A stretch of 64,000 bases of DNA from Caldisericia bacterium (GTDB lineage Bacteria; Caldisericota; Caldisericia; B22-G15). Positions 14,915 through 24,050 of the stretch are shown piece by piece. Location of the stretch: positions 209,939-273,938 of the forward strand of contig JASEFN010000003.1 in assembly GCA_030018355.1 (NCBI GenBank), given 5' to 3'. Below the pieces are notes generated by a model. That model searched no databases, was not told where the DNA came from, and saw only the letters and a program-made list of their open reading frames with translations. The first letter of the stretch is position 1. The number at the start of each line of letters is the position of its first letter. A program made the position numbers and the translations under genes.

Positions 14915-17116
14915 ATGATGAAAAAATATTTAAATTTTATATTAATTTTTCTAATATCAAATTTTTTAGTTTTGCTGTTTTTTTACATTTTTAAATATTC
15001 ATATATTACTCACTTATTAATTGAGTTCTTCGCAATCTTTATGCAAATTTCATTATTCTTAATTCTTATTATCTTACCAAGATCAAGAATAACTCCGCTT
15101 ATAGAAATATTAGGTATGGCATGTTTGAGTGGAGGTATTTTAGATATTTTTCATACAATTTATTATCCAGGTGGTCCTTCTAATATAAGTAATATTCAAC
15201 TCTCTGTTGCATATTGGATGCTTGCTCGATTGATTCAATCTGTTTCTTTCTTTTCAAGCATCTTTTTTATAAAATATAAAACTATAAGATGGAAATTATT
15301 ATATTTTAACATGATAACAATAACAATAATAGCAATTTTCTTACCACATTATCTACCAAAAAATATATTTTATGTTGAGGGAACAGGTACAACTATTTTA
15401 AAAAACATGTTAGAAATAATTTATGGTTTACTATTTATCTCTTCTGCTATTTATCTAATAAGATATCCATATATATTTTTTGGAAGACTATCTTTGGGTT
15501 TATCAGAATTCTGTTTCATAGGATATATTACTGGATTTGAGCCAATTGTATGGCTCGGTCATAGTTTAAAATTTACAGGTTTTTTATTAATTGCAATTTT
15601 TAGATACAAAGAGTTTTTATTTGAACCTTTAAAATCTATTAAAGAGATTGAAGAGAAATATATAAAAGAAGATATTGAATCAAAAGTTAATTTAAAAGAG
15701 ATAACAGAATTAATAGAGTTAAATCTAAAAATAAGAGATGAGATTATAAAATATCAAGATTTAGATAGTATCTACAAAACTCTTGAAAAATATTATAGTA
15801 ATTATTTTAAATCTATACCTTGTGCTTTATTTGAAAACAAAAATTTAATTTATAAGAGTGTTTCAGAATTACCAAATAATTATTTTGAATATAATAATAG
15901 CAATGAATTTAATAAATTAGAATTTGATGAATTAACTATTTTTTCAACAAAAATTGACGATAAAATAAAAGAAAATCTTCTTTTATCTTTGTTTAAGTTT
16001 ATTTTGGTATATATTAAAAAATTAAAACTAATAGATGAATTGGAAAAAACTAAAAGTGAATTGATTAAAGTTGATGAATATAGAAAATTTTTTATAAGAT
16101 CTTTTTCACATGATATTAGAACACCATTGAATGTTGTTTATGGTTATGTGCAACTTTTATTAAGCGGTTTTTATGGAGAAATTTCTAAAGATATTTTAGA
16201 AATCTTTAATAATATTAACTTTTCTTTGAAAAATGCTTTAAATTTTGTAGAAGATATATTAAATTTAACAAAACTTGAAACTGGAGATTTAAAATTAAAA
16301 ATAAAAGAGATAAATATAAAAAATTTATTTAATAATATAATATATGAATTGAGTCATCTTGCAAAAGAAAAAGAACTCTATTTAAATCATAAATTTATAG
16401 GTAAAGAGATTGTTTTTACTGATGAGTATGCAATAAAATCAATATTGACAAATTTGATATCAAATTCAATAAAATTTACTAATACTGGCGGAGTTGATAT
16501 TTTAGTTGAGGTTAAAGAAGATGAATTAATAATTAATGTAAAGGATACAGGTGTGGGAATTGAAAAAGATAAAATAAATGATATATTTAAACCATTTGTA
16601 AAGTTAACAGAAAATGGAAGAGGTTTTGGTTTGGGTTTAAGTTTAGTAAAACATTATGTAGATTTATTGAATGGAACTATTAATGTTGAAAGTGAAGTTG
16701 GAAAGGGTTCAATGTTTGTTGTAACTATTCCAATAAGAGTAATTGAAACAAAAGAAATTGAATTTAAAGAGAAAAAAGATATTTTAATAATTGATGAAAA
16801 TGAATTAACAAGAATTTATTTAAAAAATATTTTAAGAAAATACAATATTATTGAAGCAAGTAATTATAAAGAAGGTATAATAAAAGCATATGAGTCATAT
16901 CCCAATATTATGATTATTCATTATAATTTACCAGAATTAAATGGATTAGAACTAATAAGATATTTTAAAACACAAGAAGAGTTTAAAGATACAAAATTTA
17001 TTTTATTTACAGTATCAAAAGAAATAGAAACTGATGAAGCAATAATTATCGATAAAGGGACAAATCCAAATGATATTTTGGAAATTATAAATAATTTAAT
17101 TGGAGGAAAAAGTTGA
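14915..17116 (+). CDS. Membrane histidine kinase with C-terminal degenerate receiver domain
   Basis: A 733-residue hybrid-type sensor kinase. About eight hydrophobic helices fill residues 1-240; the tract GGILDIFHTIYYPGGPS resembles the MASE3 membrane sensor. A linker domain (about 260-370) follows. HisKA has SHDIRTPLN with the phosphorylated His near residue 397, and the ATPase domain has N-box NLISNSIKFTN, G1 DTGVGIEKD and G2 GRGFGLGLSL. The last 120 residues look like a receiver, but the phospho-acceptor position reads IIHYNLPELNG, with His where Asp is expected. GAGG lies just before tandem ATG codons, so the start could be 14915 or 14918. The HD-GYP response regulator follows after 1 base. 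Confidence 0.9.
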   Translation: MMKKYLNFILIFLISNFLVLLFFYIFKYSYITHLLIEFFAIFMQISLFLILIILPRSRITPLIEILGMACLSGGILDIFHTIYYPGGPSNISNIQLSVAYWMLARLIQSVSFFSSIFFIKYKTIRWKLLYFNMITITIIAIFLPHYLPKNIFYVEGTGTTILKNMLEIIYGLLFISSAIYLIRYPYIFFGRLSLGLSEFCFIGYITGFEPIVWLGHSLKFTGFLLIAIFRYKEFLFEPLKSIKEIEEKYIKEDIESKVNLKEITELIELNLKIRDEIIKYQDLDSIYKTLEKYYSNYFKSIPCALFENKNLIYKSVSELPNNYFEYNNSNEFNKLEFDELTIFSTKIDDKIKENLLLSLFKFILVYIKKLKLIDELEKTKSELIKVDEYRKFFIRSFSHDIRTPLNVVYGYVQLLLSGFYGEISKDILEIFNNINFSLKNALNFVEDILNLTKLETGDLKLKIKEINIKNLFNNIIYELSHLAKEKELYLNHKFIGKEIVFTDEYAIKSILTNLISNSIKFTNTGGVDILVEVKEDELIINVKDTGVGIEKDKINDIFKPFVKLTENGRGFGLGLSLVKHYVDLLNGTINVESEVGKGSMFVVTIPIRVIETKEIEFKEKKDILIIDENELTRIYLKNILRKYNIIEASNYKEGIIKAYESYPNIMIIHYNLPELNGLELIRYFKTQEEFKDTKFILFTVSKEIETDEAIIIDKGTNPNDILEIINNLIGGKS

Positions 17117-17117
17117 T

Positions 17118-18149
17118 ATGAAAATATTAATCGTTGAAGATGATCCTTTAACGAGAAAAATGATGGAAAATATGATCAATTTGTTAAAATATGATTTTGA
17201 ATCTGTTTCAAATGGAGTTGAGGCTATTAATGCTGTTAAAGAAAGAGATTTTGACATAATTTTGATGGATATAAATATGCCTTTAATGGATGGTATAAAA
17301 GCAACTGAAGAGATAAGAAAATTAGAGAAAGAGTGCTTTATTATTATGTTAACTTCTTATGGAGATGAAGAAATGATGAAAGATGCTGCATTAAAGGGCG
17401 CAGATGATTATATAATAAAACCAGTTGAATTAAATATATTAAAAACAAAAATTGAACTTGCAAGAAAAACCTATATTTTTTATAAATATAAACACGAATT
17501 TTTAAAAGAGACAACAAAAAAATTGACATTAAAAGAAGAAGAGATCGAAAAGTTAATAAATGAAAATAGTAAACTAACCTTTGAACTTTTAGAAAAATTA
17601 TCAAAGATTTCTGAATATAGAGATGATGAAACATTTGAACATACACAAAGAGTAGGAACATTATCTTTTGAAATTTCATTGAAATTAAATCTTCCATATG
17701 ATTTTTGTTATTATATTAAATATGCATCACCTTTGCATGATATTGGAAAAATTGGAATTCCAGATAGAATTTTATTAAAACCTGCAAAACTTACAGATAG
17801 TGAATTTGAAATTATGAAACAACATACAATAATAGGTGCTGAAATTTTAAAAGGTTCAACATCAGCAATATTAAAAATGGCAGAAACAATTGCTTTAACA
17901 CATCATGAAAGATGGGATGGTAATGGTTATCCCAATAAACTCAAAGGATTGGAGATTCCTTTAGGAGGGAGAATAGTAAATATAATTGATTCAATTGATG
18001 CTATGGCAACGAAAAGACCTTATAAAGAAAAATATAGTGAAGAAAGGGTTTTAGATGAGATTAAAAATAATAAAGAAAAGAGATATGACCCACTTTTAGT
18101 TGATTTAGTTATAAACTTTTGGGATGAAATAAGAGAGAATTACTATTAA
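17118..18149 (+). CDS. Response regulator with HD-GYP phosphodiesterase domain
   Basis: A 343-residue REC-HD-GYP protein. The receiver starts MKILIVEDDP and has the phospho-acceptor Asp in ILMDINMPLMDG near residue 51. A coiled-coil linker (about 130-165) leads to the HD-GYP domain with HDIGKIGIPDRIL near residue 207 and HHERWDGNGYP near 262, the hallmarks of cyclic di-GMP phosphodiesterases. GGAGG at 17102 sets the start at 17118. It is translated straight after the histidine kinase, its likely phosphodonor. With the GGDEF protein at 18750-20285 it suggests local cyclic di-GMP control. Confidence 0.93.
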   Translation: MKILIVEDDPLTRKMMENMINLLKYDFESVSNGVEAINAVKERDFDIILMDINMPLMDGIKATEEIRKLEKECFIIMLTSYGDEEMMKDAALKGADDYIIKPVELNILKTKIELARKTYIFYKYKHEFLKETTKKLTLKEEEIEKLINENSKLTFELLEKLSKISEYRDDETFEHTQRVGTLSFEISLKLNLPYDFCYYIKYASPLHDIGKIGIPDRILLKPAKLTDSEFEIMKQHTIIGAEILKGSTSAILKMAETIALTHHERWDGNGYPNKLKGLEIPLGGRIVNIIDSIDAMATKRPYKEKYSEERVLDEIKNNKEKRYDPLLVDLVINFWDEIRENYY

Positions 18150-18159
18150 GGAGGTTAAT

Positions 18160-18756
18160 ATGTACACAAGAACACTTGAAGAATACTTAAACCTTTTATC
18201 TTCTCCTTCACCAACTCCTGGAGGTGGTAGTGTAGGTGATTTGATGCTTTCATTTTCAGCAAGTCTTCTTTCTATGGTATGTGGATTATCAAAAGGAGTT
18301 GAAACTTATATTGAAGATTTAAAAAAACTAAGAGATGAATTTTATAATTTATCAATTGAAGATGAGGAGTCATTTAATTTAGTAATGAATGCTTATAAAT
18401 TGCCAAAAGAGAGTGATGAAGAAAAGAAAATTAGAAAAGAAAAGATACAGGAAGCACTAAAAAAGGCAACAGAGACCCCTTTTAAAAGTTTAAAACTTGC
18501 TAAAAATTTAATTCCATTTATTGAAATTTTATTGAAGGAAGGTAATAAAAATGCAATTTCTGATATTGGTGTTGCTATACTTTCATTAAAAAGTGGTGCT
18601 TTATCTTCATATTTAAATGTAAAGATAAATTTAAATTCTATTAAAGATGATAATTTTGTAAATGAAATTAGTAATGAATGTGAAAAAATAAAAAATGAGA
18701 TTTTAGAATTTGCCGAAAGAAGTTTTAAAGAAGTCTTAAATATTTTAAATCAATAA
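18160..18756 (+). CDS. Formimino-THF cyclodeaminase / cyclohydrolase family protein
   Basis: A 198-residue helical protein of the FTCD_C/FchA family, which acts on one-carbon tetrahydrofolates: ammonia release from formimino-THF or hydrolysis of methenyl-THF. The N-terminal loop SPSPTPGGGSVGDLMLSFSA (about 14-33) is the family signature and folate-binding region. A perfect AAGGAGG precedes the ATG, 10 bases after the HD-GYP gene. Other folate enzymes (glyA, folD, fhs) occur elsewhere in the window. It converges with the GGDEF gene with 7 bp overlap. Which of the two reactions it performs is not decidable. Confidence 0.87.
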   Translation: MYTRTLEEYLNLLSSPSPTPGGGSVGDLMLSFSASLLSMVCGLSKGVETYIEDLKKLRDEFYNLSIEDEESFNLVMNAYKLPKESDEEKKIRKEKIQEALKKATETPFKSLKLAKNLIPFIEILLKEGNKNAISDIGVAILSLKSGALSSYLNVKINLNSIKDDNFVNEISNECEKIKNEILEFAERSFKEVLNILNQ

Positions 18757-20285
18757 TAAACCCTATCTCCTCCTAAAGATTTTGAAAAGTAAGCATATTT
18801 ATCTGCTTTTTCTAAAAGTTCTATTGAATTAATTGCATCTTCTGGATATGTAGATATGCCAATGCTAGCAGTTATTTTTACACCTTCAATTTCACTTGCA
18901 TTTATTTCCTCTTTTAATCTATCTGCAATTTTTTTTGCACCTTCTTTATCTGTCATAGGCAAAACTATTACAAATTCATCTCCACCATATCTAAATGCAT
19001 AATCTGATTTCCTTATAATTCTTTGAACTATTCTTGCAATATTAACAAGAATTAAACTACCAACTTGATGGCCTTTTGTATCGTTGATTCTTTTAAAATT
19101 ATCAAGGTCAAAAAATATAATAGATAAAGGTAAATTATATCTTTTTGCCTTTTCAAACTCCTTTTCAACTGTTTCTTTTAAAAATCTAAAATTTCCTAAT
19201 CCAGTTAACTCATCAATTAAACTTAACTTTTTTGTTTCCTCATAAAGTTTTGCATTTATTATTGCAACACCTATAGTATTGGAAAGTGTTTCAATTAAAA
19301 GAACATCACTTTCTGTAAATCTATTATAAACTTTTGATTCAATATTAATAACACCAATTGGTTCATTTTCATAAAATATAGGAACTGCAAGTTCAGATTT
19401 TGTGCCTAAATCTTCTATATAATCAGGATCTTTTGACACATCATTAACAACAATTGTTTTTCTTTCTCTAAACGCCTTTGTTATTATGCCTTTTGGATAA
19501 TCTATATCTATTTCAAAATTTTTTATATGGAATCCAAAATTTACCAATTCTTTCAATTTATTATCAACTTTGAGCAAAATACCAACCTTTTCATAACCAA
19601 AATTATTAACGAGAACATATACAATTTTCTCTAAAAGATCAATCGTATTTAATGATGAAAGAAAATAATTTGATATTTGATTTATTATATTAATTAATTT
19701 TAATTTTTCTTCAATCTCTTTTATTGAATAAATTCTCTCGATAGATATATTTAAAAGATTTCCAATTGTAAGTAATGAATCAATTTCAGTTTTACTCAAA
19801 CTTTTTTCACTCTCAACCCCCAAAACCCCCTTAATTTTATTTTTTATGAATATTGGATAAACAAATTCAGATTTAATGTTCTCAACAACTTTTAAATAAG
19901 TTTTTTCTTTTGTTACATCATCTATATAAATCCAATTTTTTGTTTCAAAAACTTTAGATAAAATACCTTCTCCAAGTTTTATCCTTCTTTTGTCAATTTC
20001 GTATGTTCTTAAGTTATAAGTTCCCTTTAACACAAGTTCATTAGTCTCTTCATCAAGAAAATAAATAAAAACATTTTTAAAACCAAGAATTTTATAAATA
20101 TAATCTGAAATTTTAATTAATAATTTGTCTAAATCAGTTTCTTTTATTGTTAATTCTGATAATTTATAGATATTTTTAATTTTATTCTCATAAAACTCTA
20201 TTTTTAGAGCAATAATATTCTTAAAAAAAATAAAAATAATTAAAAAAATTAATATAAAAATTAAACTAATTAATAAAATTTGCAT
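18750..20285 (-). CDS. GAF-GAF-GGDEF diguanylate cyclase
   Basis: A 511-residue protein with one N-terminal membrane helix (about 1-25), two GAF sensor domains (about 45-185 and 195-345), and a C-terminal GGDEF domain starting LIDELTGLGNFRFLKE. The active site is intact: FRYGGDEFV near residue 430. The RKSD five residues before it matches the RxxD product-inhibition site. It should make cyclic di-GMP under control of a small ligand bound by the GAF domains. AAGGAAG precedes the ATG. It is convergent with the cyclodeaminase gene. Confidence 0.92.
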   Translation of the reverse strand: MQILLISLIFILIFLIIFIFFKNIIALKIEFYENKIKNIYKLSELTIKETDLDKLLIKISDYIYKILGFKNVFIYFLDEETNELVLKGTYNLRTYEIDKRRIKLGEGILSKVFETKNWIYIDDVTKEKTYLKVVENIKSEFVYPIFIKNKIKGVLGVESEKSLSKTEIDSLLTIGNLLNISIERIYSIKEIEEKLKLINIINQISNYFLSSLNTIDLLEKIVYVLVNNFGYEKVGILLKVDNKLKELVNFGFHIKNFEIDIDYPKGIITKAFRERKTIVVNDVSKDPDYIEDLGTKSELAVPIFYENEPIGVINIESKVYNRFTESDVLLIETLSNTIGVAIINAKLYEETKKLSLIDELTGLGNFRFLKETVEKEFEKAKRYNLPLSIIFFDLDNFKRINDTKGHQVGSLILVNIARIVQRIIRKSDYAFRYGGDEFVIVLPMTDKEGAKKIADRLKEEINASEIEGVKITASIGISTYPEDAINSIELLEKADKYAYFSKSLGGDRVYY

Positions 20286-20304
20286 TTTACTTCCTTAAAT
20301 AAAA

Positions 20305-21513
20305 TTATTCAAAATAATTTTCAACTATTTTCATTATACTATATTTTATGGCTTCATAAAAAAGTCCACCTTGTAGATACCCAATATAAGGCTCTTTTAG
20401 TGGTGCATCAAAAGAAAATTCGATAGATGAGCCTTGTGTAAATGTTCCTGCTGCCATAATTACTTCATAATTGAAGAAATCTTCTTTTATTGGTTCTAAA
20501 AAAACATCTGAATCTATTGGTGAAAATTTTTGAACAAGTTGTGCAAATTTTATTAATTTATCTCTACTTTCAAATTTGATTCCAAGAAGTGTATCTCCTC
20601 TTTTTTCATACCATTGCGGGAAAACCTCAAAATTATATTTTTTTAATAAATTTGATGCAAATGTTATTCCTTTAAGTGTTTCACATACAATATGAGGTGC
20701 AAAATATAAACCTAAATAAGCAAATCTTTTAAAGTTTATTTGAGCACCTCCATATTTTCCAATGCCAGGAGATGTTAAAAGAGAAGCACATTTTTCAATA
20801 AGTTTACCTTTTCCAGCAATATAACCTCCAAATGGCGTTATTCCTCCTCCAGGATTTTTTGTCATTGAGCCAGCAATAAGATCTGCTCCATATGTGGTTG
20901 GTTCTTTTTCTTCAACAAATTCACCATAACAATTATCAACAAAAACTATAATATCTTCCTTTATTTCTCTAATTTTTTTAATATATTCACCAATCTCTTC
21001 ATTTGTTAAAGTTCTTCTATTTCCACTATAACCCATAGATTTTTGAATAAAAACCATCTTTGTTTTTTTAGAAATAACTTTTTTTAAATCTTGTGGATTA
21101 TTTATTAAATCAATTTCTTTGTAAAGAACATTCATATCTTTTAATGAAAGAGGAGATTTTTTAATTCCAATAATTCTTTGTATTGTGTCGTATGGTTCTC
21201 CTGTTATTGTTAAAAGCTCATCATCGGGTTTTAATAAGGAGAATAGAACAATAGAAATTGCATGAGATCCAGATGAAATTTGAGATCTAACAAGAGAATC
21301 TTCAGCATCAAAGACTTTAGCAAATACTCTTTCAAGTTTTTCTCTTCCAATATCACCAAATCCATAACCAGTTGAATCACAAAAATCGCTCTCTCTAACC
21401 TTAAATTCTCTAAATGCTTCAATCACCTTTATAAAATTTTTTTCTTTTATTTTTTCATATTCTTTTATCTTATTTTGAATTTCATCTTCAACCTTTTTTA
21501 TGATATCTTCCAT
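20305..21513 (-). CDS. Methionine gamma-lyase-like PLP enzyme ('aluminium resistance' family)
   Basis: A 402-residue PLP-dependent fold-type I protein of the family historically called aluminium resistance protein, widespread in Firmicutes-like genomes and usually next to miaA, as here. Landmarks: N-terminal DSTGYGFGD..REKLE..FA, the SSGSHAI loop (about 83-89), the Asp in VFVDNCYGEF, and the presumed PLP Lys in AGSMTKNPGGGI (about 200-211). The true reaction of the family is poorly established; cleavage of sulfur amino acids is inferred. It overlaps the end of miaA by 16 bp. Confidence 0.87.
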   Translation of the reverse strand: MEDIIKKVEDEIQNKIKEYEKIKEKNFIKVIEAFREFKVRESDFCDSTGYGFGDIGREKLERVFAKVFDAEDSLVRSQISSGSHAISIVLFSLLKPDDELLTITGEPYDTIQRIIGIKKSPLSLKDMNVLYKEIDLINNPQDLKKVISKKTKMVFIQKSMGYSGNRRTLTNEEIGEYIKKIREIKEDIIVFVDNCYGEFVEEKEPTTYGADLIAGSMTKNPGGGITPFGGYIAGKGKLIEKCASLLTSPGIGKYGGAQINFKRFAYLGLYFAPHIVCETLKGITFASNLLKKYNFEVFPQWYEKRGDTLLGIKFESRDKLIKFAQLVQKFSPIDSDVFLEPIKEDFFNYEVIMAAGTFTQGSSIEFSFDAPLKEPYIGYLQGGLFYEAIKYSIMKIVENYFE

Positions 21514-22412
21514 CTATTCCTCACAATTTCTAAAATCTCATCAACAACTTTTTCACTATCTTTATTCTCAATATTAATAAAAATTATATCTTTTTCTTTT
21601 CTTAACCATATAATCTGTTTTCTTGCATATTCTTTTGTTTTTTTAATAATCTCATTTTTACATGTTGTAATATTTATTTCTCCTTTTAAATATTTTAAAA
21701 CTTCTTCATAACCTATTGCTTTAATTGATGTTTTGGAAAAACCAAATTTTTCATTTATATATTTAACTTCTTCAACAAAACCTCTTTCAAACATTCTTTC
21801 AACTCTATCTTTTATTTTCTCATAAAGAAGTTTTCTATCCATTATTAAGGCAATTTTTATTGAATCAAATCTTTCTATCATATTTTGAAAAGTTGAAAAA
21901 GGTTTATTGTAAATATAAAAAACTTCTAACGCTCTAACAATTCTCTTTTTATCATTTTTTGAGATTTTATTTGCATACTCTGGATCAACTCTTTTTAATT
22001 CTTCATAAAGAGAATCTAAGCCCTCTTTATTTACTCTTTCTAATAAATTTTTTCTTATTGTATCATCTTTTTCAGGTGGATCAAAATATAAAAGAGTTCT
22101 TAAATATAAGCCTGTTCCCCCAACAATTATTGGCATTTTTCCTTTATTTATAATCTCATCAATCTTTTTCAATGCAATCTCTTTATATAAGCCACTTGAA
22201 AACTCTTCATTTGGATCAATTATGTCAATAAGGTGATGAGGTATACCTTCCATCTCATCTTTTTTTATTTTATTTGTTCCAATATTCATATATTTATACA
22301 CTTGAAAGGCATCACAAGAGATAATTTCTCCATTAATTTTTTTTGCGAGTTTTACTCCTATTTCACTTTTTCCTACTCCTGTAGGACCTCCAATATATAT
22401 TACCTTTTTCAT
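21498..22412 (-). CDS. miaA: tRNA dimethylallyltransferase
   Basis: The enzyme adds an isopentenyl group to A37 of tRNAs reading UNN codons, which includes the tRNA-Ser in this window. The 304-residue chain has the P-loop GPTGVGKSE (about 9-17), DAFQVYKYMNIGTNK (about 34-48), the GGTGLYL stretch (about 98-104) and the C-terminal tract YARKQIIWLRKE (about 267-278) that contacts tRNA. Its ATG is only 15 bp from the divergent uvrC ATG, with no Shine-Dalgarno, and the spacer is essentially a TTATAA core. The mRNA is therefore probably leaderless. Confidence 0.94.
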   Translation of the reverse strand: MKKVIYIGGPTGVGKSEIGVKLAKKINGEIISCDAFQVYKYMNIGTNKIKKDEMEGIPHHLIDIIDPNEEFSSGLYKEIALKKIDEIINKGKMPIIVGGTGLYLRTLLYFDPPEKDDTIRKNLLERVNKEGLDSLYEELKRVDPEYANKISKNDKKRIVRALEVFYIYNKPFSTFQNMIERFDSIKIALIMDRKLLYEKIKDRVERMFERGFVEEVKYINEKFGFSKTSIKAIGYEEVLKYLKGEINITTCKNEIIKKTKEYARKQIIWLRKEKDIIFINIENKDSEKVVDEILEIVRNRWKIS

Positions 22413-22418
22413 CTATTT

Positions 22419-22424
22419 TATAAT
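22419..22424 (+). promoter_or_regulatory. Candidate -10 box in the 15-bp miaA-uvrC spacer
   Basis: TATAAT lies between the divergent start codons. On the other strand the same bases read TTATAAAAT, so both genes may use overlapping -10 elements. The box ends 3 bases before the uvrC ATG, very tight even for a leaderless mRNA; the in-frame ATG at 22443 would fit better. Confidence 0.4.
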
Positions 22425-22427
22425 ACA

Positions 22428-24050
22428 ATGAATTTAAGAGATATGAAATGGCCAGATGATCTTAAAAAAGTACCCTCTGCTTCTGGAGTTTACATTTTTT
22501 ACAATGATAAAAATGAAGTAATTTATGTTGGAAAAGCAACCTCATTGAAAGAGAGGTTAAGAAGTTACCTTGACACTAAGAGTGTTATTTTTCCAAAAGA
22601 TAAAATTTTAAGAGAATCAATTTCTAATTTTGATTACATTGTAACATCTTCACCCTCAGAAGCACTTCTTCTTGAAGCAAATTTAATTAAAAAACATAAA
22701 CCAAAATATAATATAAGATTAAAAGATGATAAATCTTATCCATATTTAAAAATTGTTATGGATGATTTTCCATATATTGAAGTTAAAAGAGGATTAAAAC
22801 AAGATAACGCTCTTTATTTTGGTCCTTTTGTTGATGTTAAATCATTAAGAAGAGTTGTTTCTTTGGGAAGGAAGATATTTAAATTAAGAAGGTGCATAAA
22901 AAAACTTCCAAATAAAAAATGTATCTATTTTGATATTGGGGAATGTAGTGCACCATGTATAGGAAATATATCAAAAGAAGATTATCAAAAGAAAGTTAAA
23001 GATTTTATTTTATTTATTAAAAATGATTATAAAAAATTAAAAGATTCTCTTATAACACAGATGAATGAATATGTTAAAAAACTTCAATTTGAAAAAGCAG
23101 CAGTAATAAGAGATTCAATAAAGGCAATTGATAAAGTTTTTTATTCTCAAAGAGTATTAACAAATGAAGATATATCATTTGATGTAATTTATCTAATAAA
23201 AGAAAAAGATAGAGTTTTAATTGAGTATTTAGAAATAAGAAATGGAAGGCTTATATTTGAAAAACCTTATGAGATGATAGGAAATAGTGAATCAAAAGAA
23301 ATTATTTCAACATTTATTTCATTATTTTATTCAAGAAAAATTGATGCTCCAGATTTAATAATTACAAATTATAAATTAGCCAAAAAAGATGAAATAAAGA
23401 AATTTTTACAAGAGAAGTTTAGAAAAGATATTGTCATAAGGTTACCTAAAAGTGATTTTGAAAAGAGTGTAGTTGAATTTGCGAGTGAAAATGCAAAAGA
23501 ACATCTAATGAAATTAATTTCACCAATTAAAGATGAAACACTTAAAAAAATAAAGGAACTATTAAAATTAAATAAAATTCCAGAATATATTGAAGGTTAT
23601 GATATCTCAAATATTAGAGGAAAATATGCAGTTGGATCTCTTGTTGTTTTTCAAAATGGAGTTCCAAAAAAAGATTTTTATAGAAAATTTAAAATAAAGT
23701 TCACAAAAGGACCAGATGATTATGGAATGCTTAAGGAGGTTTTTTTAAGAAGATTTTCTCATATTGGTGATAAGAAATTTTCTTGGGAACCAGATTTAAT
23801 TTTGATAGACGGAGGTAAAGGACAACTAAATATTGCTCTTGAAGTTAAAAAAGAACTAAATTTACCCTATAAATTTATTTCAATTGCAAAAGAAAATGAA
23901 ATTCTCTTTTTTGAAGATTTTGATTATGAGATTGTTCTTCCAAAAAATAGTGATGTTCTTCAACTCTTTCAAAAAATAAGAGATGAGGCTCATAGATTTG
24001 CTAAAAATTATTTTAAAAAACTTTTAAGAAAAGGTGAGTTAGATAGTTAA
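22428..24050 (+). CDS. uvrC: Excinuclease ABC subunit C, lacking the C-terminal HhH domain
   Basis: UvrC makes both incisions in nucleotide excision repair. The 540-residue product has the GIY-YIG nuclease domain (SGVYIFYNDKNEVIYVGKA, about 19-37), a cysteine-rich stretch (CIKKLPNKKCIYFDIGECSAPC), the UVR motif (about 210-245) and the RNase H-like domain (YDISNIRGKYAVGSLV, LIDGGKGQLN). It then ends RDEAHRFAKNYFKKLLRKG plus four residues. The tandem helix-hairpin-helix domain that normally follows, about 50-60 residues, is absent, and the stop runs into the convergent kinase gene. The start is 22428, or possibly ATG 22443. Confidence 0.93.
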   Translation: MNLRDMKWPDDLKKVPSASGVYIFYNDKNEVIYVGKATSLKERLRSYLDTKSVIFPKDKILRESISNFDYIVTSSPSEALLLEANLIKKHKPKYNIRLKDDKSYPYLKIVMDDFPYIEVKRGLKQDNALYFGPFVDVKSLRRVVSLGRKIFKLRRCIKKLPNKKCIYFDIGECSAPCIGNISKEDYQKKVKDFILFIKNDYKKLKDSLITQMNEYVKKLQFEKAAVIRDSIKAIDKVFYSQRVLTNEDISFDVIYLIKEKDRVLIEYLEIRNGRLIFEKPYEMIGNSESKEIISTFISLFYSRKIDAPDLIITNYKLAKKDEIKKFLQEKFRKDIVIRLPKSDFEKSVVEFASENAKEHLMKLISPIKDETLKKIKELLKLNKIPEYIEGYDISNIRGKYAVGSLVVFQNGVPKKDFYRKFKIKFTKGPDDYGMLKEVFLRRFSHIGDKKFSWEPDLILIDGGKGQLNIALEVKKELNLPYKFISIAKENEILFFEDFDYEIVLPKNSDVLQLFQKIRDEAHRFAKNYFKKLLRKGELDS

